DNA from: Brachybacterium paraconglomeratum
GTDB lineage: Bacteria; Actinomycetota; Actinomycetes; Actinomycetales; Dermabacteraceae
Reading direction: 5' to 3'
Assembly: GCF_003994255.1 (NCBI RefSeq)
Contig: NZ_ML133855.1
Coordinates: 186,001 to 250,000, forward strand
DNA length: 64,000 nt
A program made the position numbers and the translations under genes. Shown here piece after piece: positions 43,332 through 51,156 of this stretch. The notes beneath the pieces are model-generated. The model made no database searches. It had not been told where the DNA came from and saw only the letters and a list, made by a program, of their open reading frames with translations. Position 1 is the first letter of the stretch. Each line of letters begins with the position of its first letter.

Positions 43332-45034
43332 GCGATCGGCCGAGCGCACGCGAGGTCAAGCGGCACAAGTGGTGGGGCTGGGGCCTGGACGACATCACCT
43401 TCCGCTACGACAACAAGCCCGCCTTCGCCCCGCTCGCGCGGAACAAGATCGGCGTCGACCTCGACTCGAAGCAGCCGGTCGAGCCGCAGCTGTCGGACTT
43501 CGAGGTGCCGGAGAGCCGGCTGCCCGCCCCGGCCCGCGAGGCGTTGGTCGCCGTCGTCGGCGCCGACAACCTGCTGGACGACGACGAGTACCGGGTCGTC
43601 CACTCCTTCGGCCGCTCCCTGCCGGACCTGTTCCGCGTTCGCAATGGCCGCTTCGAGCGCCTGGTCGACGCGATCGTGTACCCCGCCTCCGAGGACGAGG
43701 TCGCCGCGGTCCTGCGCCTCGTGCTCGAGCACGACATGGTGCTGATCCCCTACGGCGGCGGCTCCTCCATCTCCGGCTCCGTCACCCCCGACGTGGACGA
43801 GCAGCGCCCGATCCTCACCATGAACCTCGGCCGCATGCGCGAGGTCCTCGAGATCGACGACACCGCGGGCCTCGCCCGCGTGGAGGCGGGCGCGTACGGC
43901 CCGGACCTCGAGGAGCAGCTGAACGCGCTGGGCTGGACCGTCGGCCACTTCCCCGACTCCTTCACGTACTCGACCGTCGGCGGCTGGGCCGCGACGCGCT
44001 CCTCCGGCATGCAGTCGGACAAGTACGGCGACATCGAGGACATCGTCCGCGGCCTGCGGATGGTCCATCCCGCAGGCACGGCCGTCACCAAGCCGATCCC
44101 GGGCCGCGACTCCGGGCCGAGCGTGCACGAGGTGATCCTGGGCAGCGAGGGACGCCTCGGCGTGATCACCGAGGTCACGGTGCAGGTGCACCGCGTCGCC
44201 CCGGTCCGTCAGGTCATCGCCTACATGTACCCCGACTGGGAGCACGGCATCCGCGGCATGCACGCGATCGCCCGCTCCACCGACGTCTCCCCGACCTTCA
44301 CCCGCCTCTCCGACGGGCCGGAGACCGAGTTCAGCCTCGCCATGGTCAAGGCGCCCACCTCCACCAAGGGGAAGGTCGCCGCGAAGGTGCAGGACGGGCT
44401 GTTCTCGTACCTGCGCTCCAAGGGCTGGGACACGACGAACGAGATGTCGATCTCCTACGTCTGCTTCGAGGGCTCGAAGGAATCCGTCGAGCAGCAGAAG
44501 TCGATCGTGAAGAAGATCGTGAAGAACGCCGGGGGCATCACGCTCGGCGCGGGCCCCGGCGCGATCTACGACCAGAAGAAGTTCGACACCCCCTACCTGC
44601 GCGACTTCCTGATGAACTACCAGGTCTTCGGCGACGTCTGCGACACCGGTGCGACCTGGTCGAAGATCAACGAGGTCCATGCCAAGGCGTTCGAGGCCTT
44701 CTACGCGGTGCAGGAGGAGCAGGGCCTGCCCGGCTTCATGTTCTGCCACATGTCGCACAGCTACCACGCCGGGGCGTGCCTCTACTTCACCTTCGCCTTC
44801 CCCTACTCGACCGACGAGCAGGCGCTCGAGCAGTACTACGCCGCCAAGAGCGCCGTGCAGCAGACCTTCGTGGACCTCGGCTCGACGGTCTCCCACCATC
44901 ACGCGGTGGGCACCGAGCACCAGCCCTGGATCACCGAGGACATCGGCGAGGTCGGCACCCGCATGGTGCAGGGGCTCTTCGCCGACACCGACCCGGGCCG
45001 GAACCTCAACCCCGGCAAGGTCGTCCCCTCCTGA
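43328..45034 (+). CDS. Alkylglycerone-phosphate synthase (AGPS) family flavoprotein
   Basis: 568-aa FAD-linked enzyme. The PCMH/FAD domain (about 85-270) has VLIPYGGGSSISG and DSFTYSTVGGWAATRSSGMQ, the latter close to the AGPS version of the FAD loop. The cap has CHMSHSYHAGACLYFTFAFPY, where Tyr486 matches the essential AGPS tyrosine, and 37 residues later the HHHAVG active-site histidines (523-525) as in mammalian AGPS. AGPS swaps the acyl chain of acyl-DHAP for a fatty alcohol, making the ether bond without oxygen sensitivity. The N-terminal KRHKWWGWG is also conserved in this family. Glycolate-oxidase-like alternatives lack the HHH motif. Confidence 0.88.
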   Translation: MSDRPSAREVKRHKWWGWGLDDITFRYDNKPAFAPLARNKIGVDLDSKQPVEPQLSDFEVPESRLPAPAREALVAVVGADNLLDDDEYRVVHSFGRSLPDLFRVRNGRFERLVDAIVYPASEDEVAAVLRLVLEHDMVLIPYGGGSSISGSVTPDVDEQRPILTMNLGRMREVLEIDDTAGLARVEAGAYGPDLEEQLNALGWTVGHFPDSFTYSTVGGWAATRSSGMQSDKYGDIEDIVRGLRMVHPAGTAVTKPIPGRDSGPSVHEVILGSEGRLGVITEVTVQVHRVAPVRQVIAYMYPDWEHGIRGMHAIARSTDVSPTFTRLSDGPETEFSLAMVKAPTSTKGKVAAKVQDGLFSYLRSKGWDTTNEMSISYVCFEGSKESVEQQKSIVKKIVKNAGGITLGAGPGAIYDQKKFDTPYLRDFLMNYQVFGDVCDTGATWSKINEVHAKAFEAFYAVQEEQGLPGFMFCHMSHSYHAGACLYFTFAFPYSTDEQALEQYYAAKSAVQQTFVDLGSTVSHHHAVGTEHQPWITEDIGEVGTRMVQGLFADTDPGRNLNPGKVVPS

Positions 45035-45048
45035 GCGGGGGAGCGACG

Positions 45049-45657
45049 ATGCAGGCCGCGCATCCCGTCCTCGTGCTGCGGCACGGGGAATCGACCGCGA
45101 ACGTCGAGGGACGGATCGTCTCCGTCCCCGGCCCGCGGGCGCTCGAGACGGTGGGGCTGACCGGTCGCGGCCGGGAGCAGGCGCGCGCCGCGGCGACGGA
45201 TGCGGCCGCGCAGGGCCTCGGTCCGGGCACGGTCGTCGTCACGAGCGACTTCGCCCGCGCACGCCAGACCGCCGAGGAGTTCGCCGCCGGTCTCGGCGCA
45301 GGGGCGCCGCGGGTCGACGAGCGCCTGCGCGAGCGCTGCTTCGGCGCGCACGACGAGGGCCCCGCGACCGCCTACGAGGGCATCTGGGCGCGGGACCGCG
45401 CCCGGGAGTCGCACGAGGACGGGGTCGAGCCCGTCGCCGAGGTCGCCTCGCGCGTGCTCGGGGCGCTCCGGGCGGCCGACGCGCTCGCCGCCGACGCGCC
45501 CGTGGTGCTCGTCGCCCACGGGGACGTGCTGCAGATCGCGCTCGCGCTGGCCGCGCGCCGAGACCCGCACGACCATCGCGAGGTGCCGCACCTGGGCAAC
45601 GCCGAGCTGCGCGCGCTCGGACCGCACCGCACTGCCGCGGCGGGAGCGCCGTGCTGA
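45049..45657 (+). CDS. Histidine phosphatase family protein
   Basis: 202 aa. The phosphohistidine motif LVLRHGESTANVEG near residue 9, SDFARARQTAEEF, and the second catalytic histidine in VLVAHGDVLQIAL place it in the phosphoglycerate-mutase-like superfamily. No substrate can be assigned. It follows the AGPS-like gene by 14 bases with GGGGGAG as the ribosome site, so it probably belongs to the same operon and might act on a phosphorylated lipid intermediate or head group. That is a guess. Confidence 0.85.
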   Translation: MQAAHPVLVLRHGESTANVEGRIVSVPGPRALETVGLTGRGREQARAAATDAAAQGLGPGTVVVTSDFARARQTAEEFAAGLGAGAPRVDERLRERCFGAHDEGPATAYEGIWARDRARESHEDGVEPVAEVASRVLGALRAADALAADAPVVLVAHGDVLQIALALAARRDPHDHREVPHLGNAELRALGPHRTAAAGAPC

Positions 45658-46046
45658 GCGCGGACCGCGGCGGCGGGGTGCGCCTGATCGTGCGCGGGGA
45701 CCTCGAGGAGACCCGGGCGCTGCTCGCCGAGTTCTTCACCGCCCGGGGCTGGCGCGTCCACGAGACCACGCCCGCGCGCCTGGACGTGGAGACCGGGAGC
45801 CTGCGCCGCACGGTGCTGCTCGGCGCCCTCGCCGGGAGCCGCTTCCACCTCCGGGCCCGGCTCGAGCTGGCCGAGGTCCCCGGCGGGACGCGCGTCCGCT
45901 ACCGGTGGGGAGCGACCGTCGGCCGCGCGCTGGGCGGTGTCGCCGGATGGACGCGGGCGAGCAGGCGCCATGCCGAGACGGCCGAGCTGCTCACCGCGCA
46001 GCTGCGCGAGCGGGGCATCCTGCTCGAGGCCGCGCCCGACCGCTGA
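45651..46046 (+). CDS. Small uncharacterised protein
   Basis: 131 aa from a GTG that overlaps the histidine phosphatase stop by 7 bases. It is soluble, with no signal or membrane segment. Predicted alternation of strands and a helix (VRLIVRGDLEETRALLAEFF, RFHLRARLELAEVPGG) resembles a small alpha/beta or SRPBCC-like half-fold. I do not recognise a family. It ends just before a strong terminator, so it is the last gene of the lipid operon. Confidence 0.65.
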   Translation: MLSADRGGGVRLIVRGDLEETRALLAEFFTARGWRVHETTPARLDVETGSLRRTVLLGALAGSRFHLRARLELAEVPGGTRVRYRWGATVGRALGGVAGWTRASRRHAETAELLTAQLRERGILLEAAPDR

Positions 46047-46080
46047 GCGGGGACGACCGGCCGCTGGTCGCCAGCACGTC

Positions 46081-46127
46081 GACGGCCCCTCCTCCCCGCG
46101 CTCACGGCGCGGAGGGGAGGGGCCGTC
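46081..46127. terminator. Bidirectional terminator
   Basis: GACGGCCCCTCC... pairs with ...GGGGCCGTC over 21-base arms with two mismatches and a 5-base loop. It lies in the 96-base gap between convergent genes (lipid operon and esterase). Confidence 0.9.
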
Positions 46128-46142
46128 GTGCGGGATGCTCCC

Positions 46143-47228
46143 TCAGGCGTTGAGCGCCTTCATCATCCCGGGGAGGTCCTCGGTGAGGGACGCCGTCCAG
46201 AGGTCGGGGGTGTGGGTGGCGCCGTTGATGACCTCGAACTCGTGCTCGACCCCGGCGCGGTCCAGCTCCCGGCTGAAGTCCGTCTGGGTGGCCATGACGA
46301 CGCTCTCCTGGAGGTCGGCGCCGAACGAGAGGGCCTTGTCCTTGATGCGCTGGGCGATGTCCGGGTACTTGTCGAAGCCGTCCAGCCACCAGCCGTCGCC
46401 GGTGCGGAGGAAGAGCCGCTTGCCCTTGTACTTGTCGATGTTCGCGAGCGGGTTGTAGCCCTTGGCGACCTCCGGGTACAGCGTGTGGCCCCAGGTCGCG
46501 CCCATCGGGTTGGCGGTGCCGAAGTACTTCAGCGCGTCCGCGGCCGGTCCGCCCCAGATCACGGCGTTCACCAGGAAGCCTGCGGGAGTCAGTCCGCAGT
46601 CCGCGGGCCCGGAGTAGGAGCTGACGGAGCGGAAGTGGCCGTAGTAGCGCTGGCCGAGGGCGAGAGCGCCCCAGCCGCCCATCGACAGTCCGGCGATCGC
46701 CATCCGCGCTGAGTCGGTGCGGAAGTTCTCGTGCACGAAGGGGAGGACCTGCGTCATGATGAACGACTCCCAGTTCGCCGTGCGGCCGGGGAGCGGGAAG
46801 TTCGCGTTGGAGTAGAAGGAGCCGGCGCCGCCGTCGGGCATGACGACGATGACCTCGTGCTTCTCGGTCTCCTCGACGACGTTGCCCCAGCTGGTCCAGT
46901 CCAGGAACATCCCGGTGCCGCCGTGCAGGAGCAGCAGCACGGGGTAGCGCTTGTCGGGGTTGTCGGCATAGCTGGGCGGAACGGTCACGCGGACCGACGG
47001 CGGGAAGGTCCTCACCTGCCCGCCGGTGTCGAAGCGGAAGTCGACCGAGCGGATGTCGTCGTGCACCCACGGGCTGCCGTCGATCATGCGCAGGCCGGCG
47101 GCGTTCCTGAACCCGCCGAGGCCGGCGGCGCTCGCGCTGCCGGCGCCGAGGGCGACGAGAGGGGCGACGGCCGCTGCGCCGAGGAGGAGGGAGCGGCGCG
47201 AGGGCGGGACGATGCTGCGAGGGGACAA
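46143..47228 (-). CDS. Secreted esterase of the EstD/antigen 85-like family
   Basis: 361 aa. The N-terminus RRSLLLGAAAVAPLVALG is a Tat-type signal (SRRSLLLG) with cleavage near residue 35. The alpha/beta-hydrolase core has LLLLHGGTG as oxyanion region, GLSMGG with Ser182 as nucleophile, and ATHTPDLW with the catalytic His near the end. The family includes esterase D, feruloyl esterases and mycolyltransferases. The substrate here is unknown. Start is a TTG at 47226-47228, justified by GGAGGT seven bases upstream on the minus strand and by the signal peptide beginning there. Confidence 0.83.
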   Translation of the reverse strand: MSPRSIVPPSRRSLLLGAAAVAPLVALGAGSASAAGLGGFRNAAGLRMIDGSPWVHDDIRSVDFRFDTGGQVRTFPPSVRVTVPPSYADNPDKRYPVLLLLHGGTGMFLDWTSWGNVVEETEKHEVIVVMPDGGAGSFYSNANFPLPGRTANWESFIMTQVLPFVHENFRTDSARMAIAGLSMGGWGALALGQRYYGHFRSVSSYSGPADCGLTPAGFLVNAVIWGGPAADALKYFGTANPMGATWGHTLYPEVAKGYNPLANIDKYKGKRLFLRTGDGWWLDGFDKYPDIAQRIKDKALSFGADLQESVVMATQTDFSRELDRAGVEHEFEVINGATHTPDLWTASLTEDLPGMMKALNA

Positions 47229-47411
47229 GGTCGTGACCTCCGAGGAGTCCGGGATGGGCGTGTGTCCACGACCACACGATCACGGAACGATCACGGCCCG
47301 CAAGAAGTGCAGGTCGTCACGGCGCGTCAAGTTACCCGACGGTCGTCCGTCAGGCCTGGTGGGCGACGGGGCGCCGATACCCGACCGGCCGGTCGCCGGC
47401 GGGATGGAGGG

Positions 47412-47439
47412 CAGGCTCCCTCGCCGTTGAAGGAGCCTG
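47412..47439. other. Small stem-loop in intergenic region
   Basis: CAGGCTCC pairs with GGAGCCTG across a 12-base loop. It is too short and has no U tract, so a terminator role is doubtful. It may be a regulator site or chance. Confidence 0.35.
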
Positions 47440-47566
47440 ACGTCGACCATAGGCAGTTACTCGTGAGGAATGGGTCACAGGCGGGTCACGGTTGCGTCAG
47501 GGGCCGTCCCGATCCGGGAAACGGCCTCGCGGCGGGTCCGCCGAGGTGACGGGGGCCGTACGCCCC

Positions 47567-47572
47567 TACGAT
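47567..47572 (+). promoter_or_regulatory. Candidate -10 box (TACGAT) for thuA-like gene
   Basis: TACGAT is 61 bases before the ATG. A weak -35 candidate GTGACG lies 15 bases further upstream, slightly too close. Confidence 0.3.
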
Positions 47573-47632
47573 GGACCGGGTCGCCCGAGGAGGGGCGGCC
47601 CGCGAACCATCAACGACAGGACGAGGGAAGTC

Positions 47633-48406
47633 ATGACACTGCGCATCGCCGTCTTCGGCGAGAACCGGCACGAGAAGGTCGACCCGAAGGTCCAGGAGAT
47701 CTATCCCGAGGGCATGCACGCCGTGATCGCGGAGGCCCTGCGGACCCTCCTCGCGGCCGACGGCGTCGAGGCCGAGGTGCGCATCGCCCTGCTCGACGAC
47801 ATCGAGGAGTCCCTCTCCGAGGAGGCGCTCGCCGAGACCGACGTGCTCACCTGGTGGGGCCACATGGCGCACGAGGACGTTCCCGACGAGATCGCCGAGC
47901 GCGTGGTGCGCCGCGTCCACGAGGGCATGGGGCTGATCCCGCTGCACTCGGCCCACTACTCCAAGCCCTTCAAGAAGCTGATGGGCACCACCTGCAACCT
48001 GCTGTGGCGCAACGAGGGCGAGGAGGAGCGGGTCTGGACCGTCAACGGCTCCCACCCGATCGCCCGCGGCGTGCCGCACCCGATCGTCGTCCCCGAGCAG
48101 GAGATGTACGGGGAGATGTTCGACATCCCCGCCCCCGACGAGCTCGTCTTCGTCTCCTCCTTCGCCGGCGGCGAGGTGTTCCGCTCCGGCGCCGTGTTCC
48201 GCCGAGGCAAGGGCAAGGTCTTCTACTTCAGCCCCGGCGACCAGGAGTACCCCGTCTACCGCCAGGCGGAGATCCAGCGCGTCCTCGCCAACGCCGTGGT
48301 CTGGGCCCGGCCCGAGGGGCGCGAGGCCGCCCCGGTGAAGATCGCCAACGCCCCGCGCGATTGGTTCCGCGGGGACGACGAGGACGGGGTCGCGCGTGTC
48401 ATCTGA
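47633..48406 (+). CDS. ThuA-like (trehalose utilization) domain protein
   Basis: 257 aa. Class I glutamine-amidotransferase-like fold of the ThuA group: RIAVFGENRHEKVD at the start, VLTWWGHMAHEDVP, GLIPLHSAHYSKPFKKLMG in place of a nucleophile elbow, and FYFSPGDQEYPVYRQ near the end. Rhizobial ThuA works with ThuB in disaccharide catabolism. Here the next gene, an Idh/Gfo oxidoreductase overlapping it by 11 bases, plays the ThuB-like part. The sugar is unknown. GAGGGAAG precedes the ATG. Confidence 0.88.
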   Translation: MTLRIAVFGENRHEKVDPKVQEIYPEGMHAVIAEALRTLLAADGVEAEVRIALLDDIEESLSEEALAETDVLTWWGHMAHEDVPDEIAERVVRRVHEGMGLIPLHSAHYSKPFKKLMGTTCNLLWRNEGEEERVWTVNGSHPIARGVPHPIVVPEQEMYGEMFDIPAPDELVFVSSFAGGEVFRSGAVFRRGKGKVFYFSPGDQEYPVYRQAEIQRVLANAVVWARPEGREAAPVKIANAPRDWFRGDDEDGVARVI

Positions 48407-49607
48407 GACCAGGACGCTCACCGACACCTCCGCCGCCCCGACGCCGTCGGCCTCCCTGACCGGCTTCCCCCGCCTGTCCGCGGAGCGTCCCGCGCGCGTG
48501 GTCGTCGTCGGCGCCGGCTCGATGGGCAGCTGGTGGGCCCGGGAGGTCGTCGCGAGCGGGGTCGCGGAGCTCGTCGGCGTCGCCGACCTGGTCGAGGGCG
48601 CGCCGCAGCGCGTGATCGACCAGTCCGGCGCGGAGGACCCGGCGGCGGTCGCCGTCGGCGCCGACGGGGTCGACCTCGCCCTCGAGCTCGGCGCTGACCT
48701 GATCGTGAACCCGACCGTGCCGGTCGCCCATCATCCCGTCACCGTGAAGGCGCTGCACGCGGGGATCCCGGTGCTCGGCGAGAAGCCCGTCACCGAGACG
48801 CTGCCCGAGGCGATCAGCCTGCTCGCGCACGCCGAGCTCACCGGCGTGCCGTTCATGGTCTCCCAGTCCCGACGCTTCTTCCGCCAGGTGCGCCAGCTGC
48901 GCAGCTTCGTCGCCGCCCACGGGCCGACGGTGATGACCAGCGCCTTCTTCTCCCTGTTCACGGAGATGGAGGGATTCCGCCGCACCCAGGACCACCCGCT
49001 GCTGCGCGACATGGGCATCCACGCCTTCGACACCGCGCGCTACATCCTGGACGCGGACCCGGTCGCGGTCACCGCTCGCGGGACGCGCCCCGAGTGGAGC
49101 GTCTACCACCACGACGCGACCGTCAGCGCGACCTTCGAGATGTCCGACGGGTCCCTGTTCGCCTACCACGGCACCTGGAACGCCCGCGGCCGTCCGACCT
49201 GGTGGAACAGCGAATGGCGGATCGGCGCCCAGCACGGCTCCGCCACCTGGGACGGCACCGGTGCCCCGGTCGTCGGCACCGAGGACGAGGAGGAGACCGC
49301 GCGCCTGCAGGCCGCGATCGACGCCGAGACCGCGCCCGAGCCCGACCAGATCGCCGCCTCGCTGGTCGAGTGCGTCTCCGCGCTGCGCGAGGGCCGCACC
49401 CCGATGTGCGAGATCCACGAGAACGTGCTCAGCTTCGCCATGGTCGAGGCGGCCGTCGCCGCCGTCGAGCGCGGGGAGCGGGTCGAGATCGACGAGCTGC
49501 TCGAGCAGGCGCGCGTCGAGGCGATCGCCGCAGAGGCCGACGAGCAGGCTCGCGAGATCATGCGCTCCTGGAGCAGCGTGCGCGAGGCGCTCGTCGCCGG
49601 CTCCTGA
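48396..49607 (+). CDS. Gfo/Idh/MocA family oxidoreductase
   Basis: 403 aa. After a Ser/Thr/Pro-rich start (about 30 residues), the NAD(P) fold RVVVVGAGSMGSWWAREVV lies at about 34-52. GEKPVTET near residue 130 contains the conserved EKP lysine of the family, and the GIHAFDTARYIL motif follows near residue 209. These enzymes oxidise sugars or inositol-like polyols. Its GTG start lies within the ThuA-like gene. The two probably process one sugar together. Tandem terminators follow. Confidence 0.88.
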   Translation: MSSETRTLTDTSAAPTPSASLTGFPRLSAERPARVVVVGAGSMGSWWAREVVASGVAELVGVADLVEGAPQRVIDQSGAEDPAAVAVGADGVDLALELGADLIVNPTVPVAHHPVTVKALHAGIPVLGEKPVTETLPEAISLLAHAELTGVPFMVSQSRRFFRQVRQLRSFVAAHGPTVMTSAFFSLFTEMEGFRRTQDHPLLRDMGIHAFDTARYILDADPVAVTARGTRPEWSVYHHDATVSATFEMSDGSLFAYHGTWNARGRPTWWNSEWRIGAQHGSATWDGTGAPVVGTEDEEETARLQAAIDAETAPEPDQIAASLVECVSALREGRTPMCEIHENVLSFAMVEAAVAAVERGERVEIDELLEQARVEAIAAEADEQAREIMRSWSSVREALVAGS

Positions 49608-49612
49608 GCCGA

Positions 49613-49649
49613 GCCGCCGCGCCCCGAGAAGTCACCGGGGCGCGGCGGC
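49613..49649 (+). terminator. Terminator after Gfo/Idh gene
   Basis: GCCGCCGCGCCCCG pairs perfectly with CGGGGCGCGGCGGC around a 9-base loop, 6 bases after the stop codon. A 14-bp pure GC stem. Confidence 0.88.
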
Positions 49650-49673
49650 GAGGTGACCGCACGCGGACATGCA

Positions 49674-49715
49674 AAAGGCCCCTCATCGCGATGTTCTCGC
49701 TGATGAGGGGCCTTT
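49674..49715 (-). terminator. tRNA terminator
   Basis: AAAGGCCCCTCATC pairs with GATGAGGGGCCTTT; on the minus strand the stem ends in CCTTTT, a short U tract, right downstream of tRNA-Arg. The A/T at both ends also lets it act for the plus strand. Confidence 0.85.
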
Positions 49716-49722
49716 CCTTCTG

Positions 49723-49795
49723 CGCGCCCGGAGGGATTCGAACCCCCAACCTTCTGATCCGTAGTCAGATGCTCTATCCGTTAAGCTACGGGCGC
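49723..49795 (-). tRNA. tRNA-Arg (anticodon ACG)
   Basis: Minus-strand cloverleaf of 73 bases without encoded CCA. The acceptor stem is GCGCCCG/CGGGCGC with discriminator G. The D arm contains GCTTAACGGATAGAGC. The anticodon stem-loop TCTGA-CTACGGA-TCAGA gives ACG, read as ICG after deamination. The T arm is GGGGGTTCGAATCCCTC. It reads CGU, CGC and CGA codons. Confidence 0.96.
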
Positions 49796-49899
49796 TCGCC
49801 AGCTGCGCTGACCTGGACTACTCTAGCGGGCCCTCGCGGCCGGCGCCAATCGATGGGCCATGACCCTGCTCACAGGAGCGGGGCCATGGCCCGCGGCGG

Positions 49900-50961
49900 T
49901 CACCAGCCCGACTGCTGAGGGGGCTGCGGGGAGCCGGGGCCCTGCGGCCCGCCGGGGTTCTGGCCGCTGTCGGGATGGGCCCACGGAGGCTGCTGCTGGC
50001 CCTGCGGGGAGCCATGGCCGCCCTGCTGAGGGGCGCCCCACTGCTGATCGCCCTGCGGGGCCGCGGGCGGCGAGCCCTGCCCCCACTGCTGACCGGACTG
50101 GGGTGCGGGCGGGGGAGAGGCCTGGCCCCACTGCTGGCCGCCCTGGCCGCTCTGCACGCCCTGACCGCCCTGAGGTGCGGGCGGCGGCGAGCTCTGGCCC
50201 CACTGCGCGCTCGGCGGAGCGGCCGGGGACGCCCCGGACGCGGCGCCGACGGACGCACCGGCGCCGTAGCCGCCGGGCACGCCCGAGGAGGCGCCGGCCT
50301 TGTTCTTCCGCGAGCGGACCACGAGGAAGACCGCCACGGCGGCCGCGAGCAGGAGGAGGAAGCCGATCACGACGACGGCGATGATCACGATGACCCAGCG
50401 GAAGCTGTTCGCCTCGGCGCGGATGTCGATCCCGTTCGCGATCTCAGCCGCATCCGTGAAGACGACGGTGCTGCCGTCGATCTGGCCGCCGGAGGACTCG
50501 ATGATCTCACCGGGGAAGATGAAGGTCATCGAGAACTCGAAGCCGTAGTCCGCCAGGGTCGGGTCGGCGAGGTCGCCCAGCCCGGCCTGCGCCGGGTCGA
50601 GGGTGAAGTGGTACTCGCCGTCCTCCTCGACGAGGTCCAGCCCGTTGCCGAACTCCTCGTTGTCGACCACGCCGGTGATCTTGCAGCCGTACATGCCGTC
50701 GGCCTCGTACGGCTCGACGGTCGGGGCGATCTCGCCGGCCACGCCCGACTCCTCGCCCTCCATCTCGGCGCACATCTCCTCGGCGGAGGAGTACTCGGAC
50801 CCGATGAGGGAGGTGTCCAGGCCGATGTCCATCGTCACGTCGATGGTCTCGGCATCCTTGATGTCGAAGGTCGCGTCGAACTTGCCGCAGCCCGCGAGGA
50901 CCATCATGAAGGGAACGAGGAGGAGCGCGAGGAGTCTGCGCCGTCTGGAGATGCTGGTCAT
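49900..50961 (-). CDS. LppM-like lipoprotein with cytoplasmic Q/G/P-rich tail
   Basis: 353 aa. Basic n-region and lipobox VLAGC make Cys25 a lipidation site. Residues about 26-187 resemble the LppM domain of Mycobacterium tuberculosis Rv2171 (FDIKDAETIDVTMDIG, SMTFIFPGEIIESSGG). A single helix at about 189-215 (FRWVIVIIAVVVIGF...) is followed by a basic stop-transfer RSRKNK. The last 130 residues are low-complexity, with repeats of QQWGQ and SPPPAPQ. The protein would have a lipid anchor outside and a tail inside the cell. It is encoded downstream of crgA on the same strand behind strong hairpins. LppM is linked to phagosome manipulation in mycobacteria; here the role is unknown. Confidence 0.78.
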   Translation of the reverse strand: MTSISRRRRLLALLLVPFMMVLAGCGKFDATFDIKDAETIDVTMDIGLDTSLIGSEYSSAEEMCAEMEGEESGVAGEIAPTVEPYEADGMYGCKITGVVDNEEFGNGLDLVEEDGEYHFTLDPAQAGLGDLADPTLADYGFEFSMTFIFPGEIIESSGGQIDGSTVVFTDAAEIANGIDIRAEANSFRWVIVIIAVVVIGFLLLLAAAVAVFLVVRSRKNKAGASSGVPGGYGAGASVGAASGASPAAPPSAQWGQSSPPPAPQGGQGVQSGQGGQQWGQASPPPAPQSGQQWGQGSPPAAPQGDQQWGAPQQGGHGSPQGQQQPPWAHPDSGQNPGGPQGPGSPQPPQQSGW

Positions 50962-51046
50962 GGGTCCCCCGTCGGGTCGCGCACCGAGGTGCGTGGCGCC
51001 ACCGGGTGTGACGCGCTTCCCGGTCAGCGTACCTGCGCAGGAGGGA

Positions 51047-51120
51047 GCGCGCGGTGGGGAGAACTCCCCATCGCGCGCGGTCCGGTCGCACGGCTCCGAT
51101 CGATCGGAGCCGGGGCGACC
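51047..51120 (-). terminator. Two tandem hairpins after crgA
   Basis: GCGCGCGGTGGGGAG pairs with CTCCCCATCGCGCGC (15 bp, one G-T) at 51047-51078. A second stem at 51084-51120 has GGTCGC and GGCTCCGATC opposite GATCGGAGCC and GCGACC with small bulges. They lie between crgA and the lppM-like gene on the same strand and should separate them. Confidence 0.75.
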
Positions 51121-51156
51121 GGCTGCTTCCAGAACAACCGGCTACTTCCAGAACAT
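51119..51156. repeat. 19-bp tandem duplication at crgA 3' end
   Basis: CCGGCTGCTTCCAGAACAA is followed directly by CCGGCTACTTCCAGAACAT, two differences in 19. The right copy contains the last codons and stop of crgA, and the left copy lies just past the stop. It is a recent small duplication with no effect on the protein. Confidence 0.85.

Larger units (their letters stand above)
47229..47632. other. Divergent intergenic region esterase / thuA-like gene
   Basis: About 400 bases with no convincing gene. It contains a duplicated word CGATCACGG (near 47277 and 47288), a small hairpin (47412-47439) and a candidate -10 box for the ThuA gene. Stretches near 47440-47500 are moderately AT-richer and could hold the divergent promoters. 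Confidence 0.5.

Noticed and set aside
43328..45034. Glycolate/D-lactate dehydrogenase call for the FAD enzyme
   Set aside because: The HHH motif, the upstream tyrosine at the AGPS spacing and the TYSTVGGWAATRSSG loop favour the AGPS family.
49674..49715. Attenuator or small RNA
   Set aside because: Position directly after the tRNA with a short U tract is explained by a tRNA terminator.
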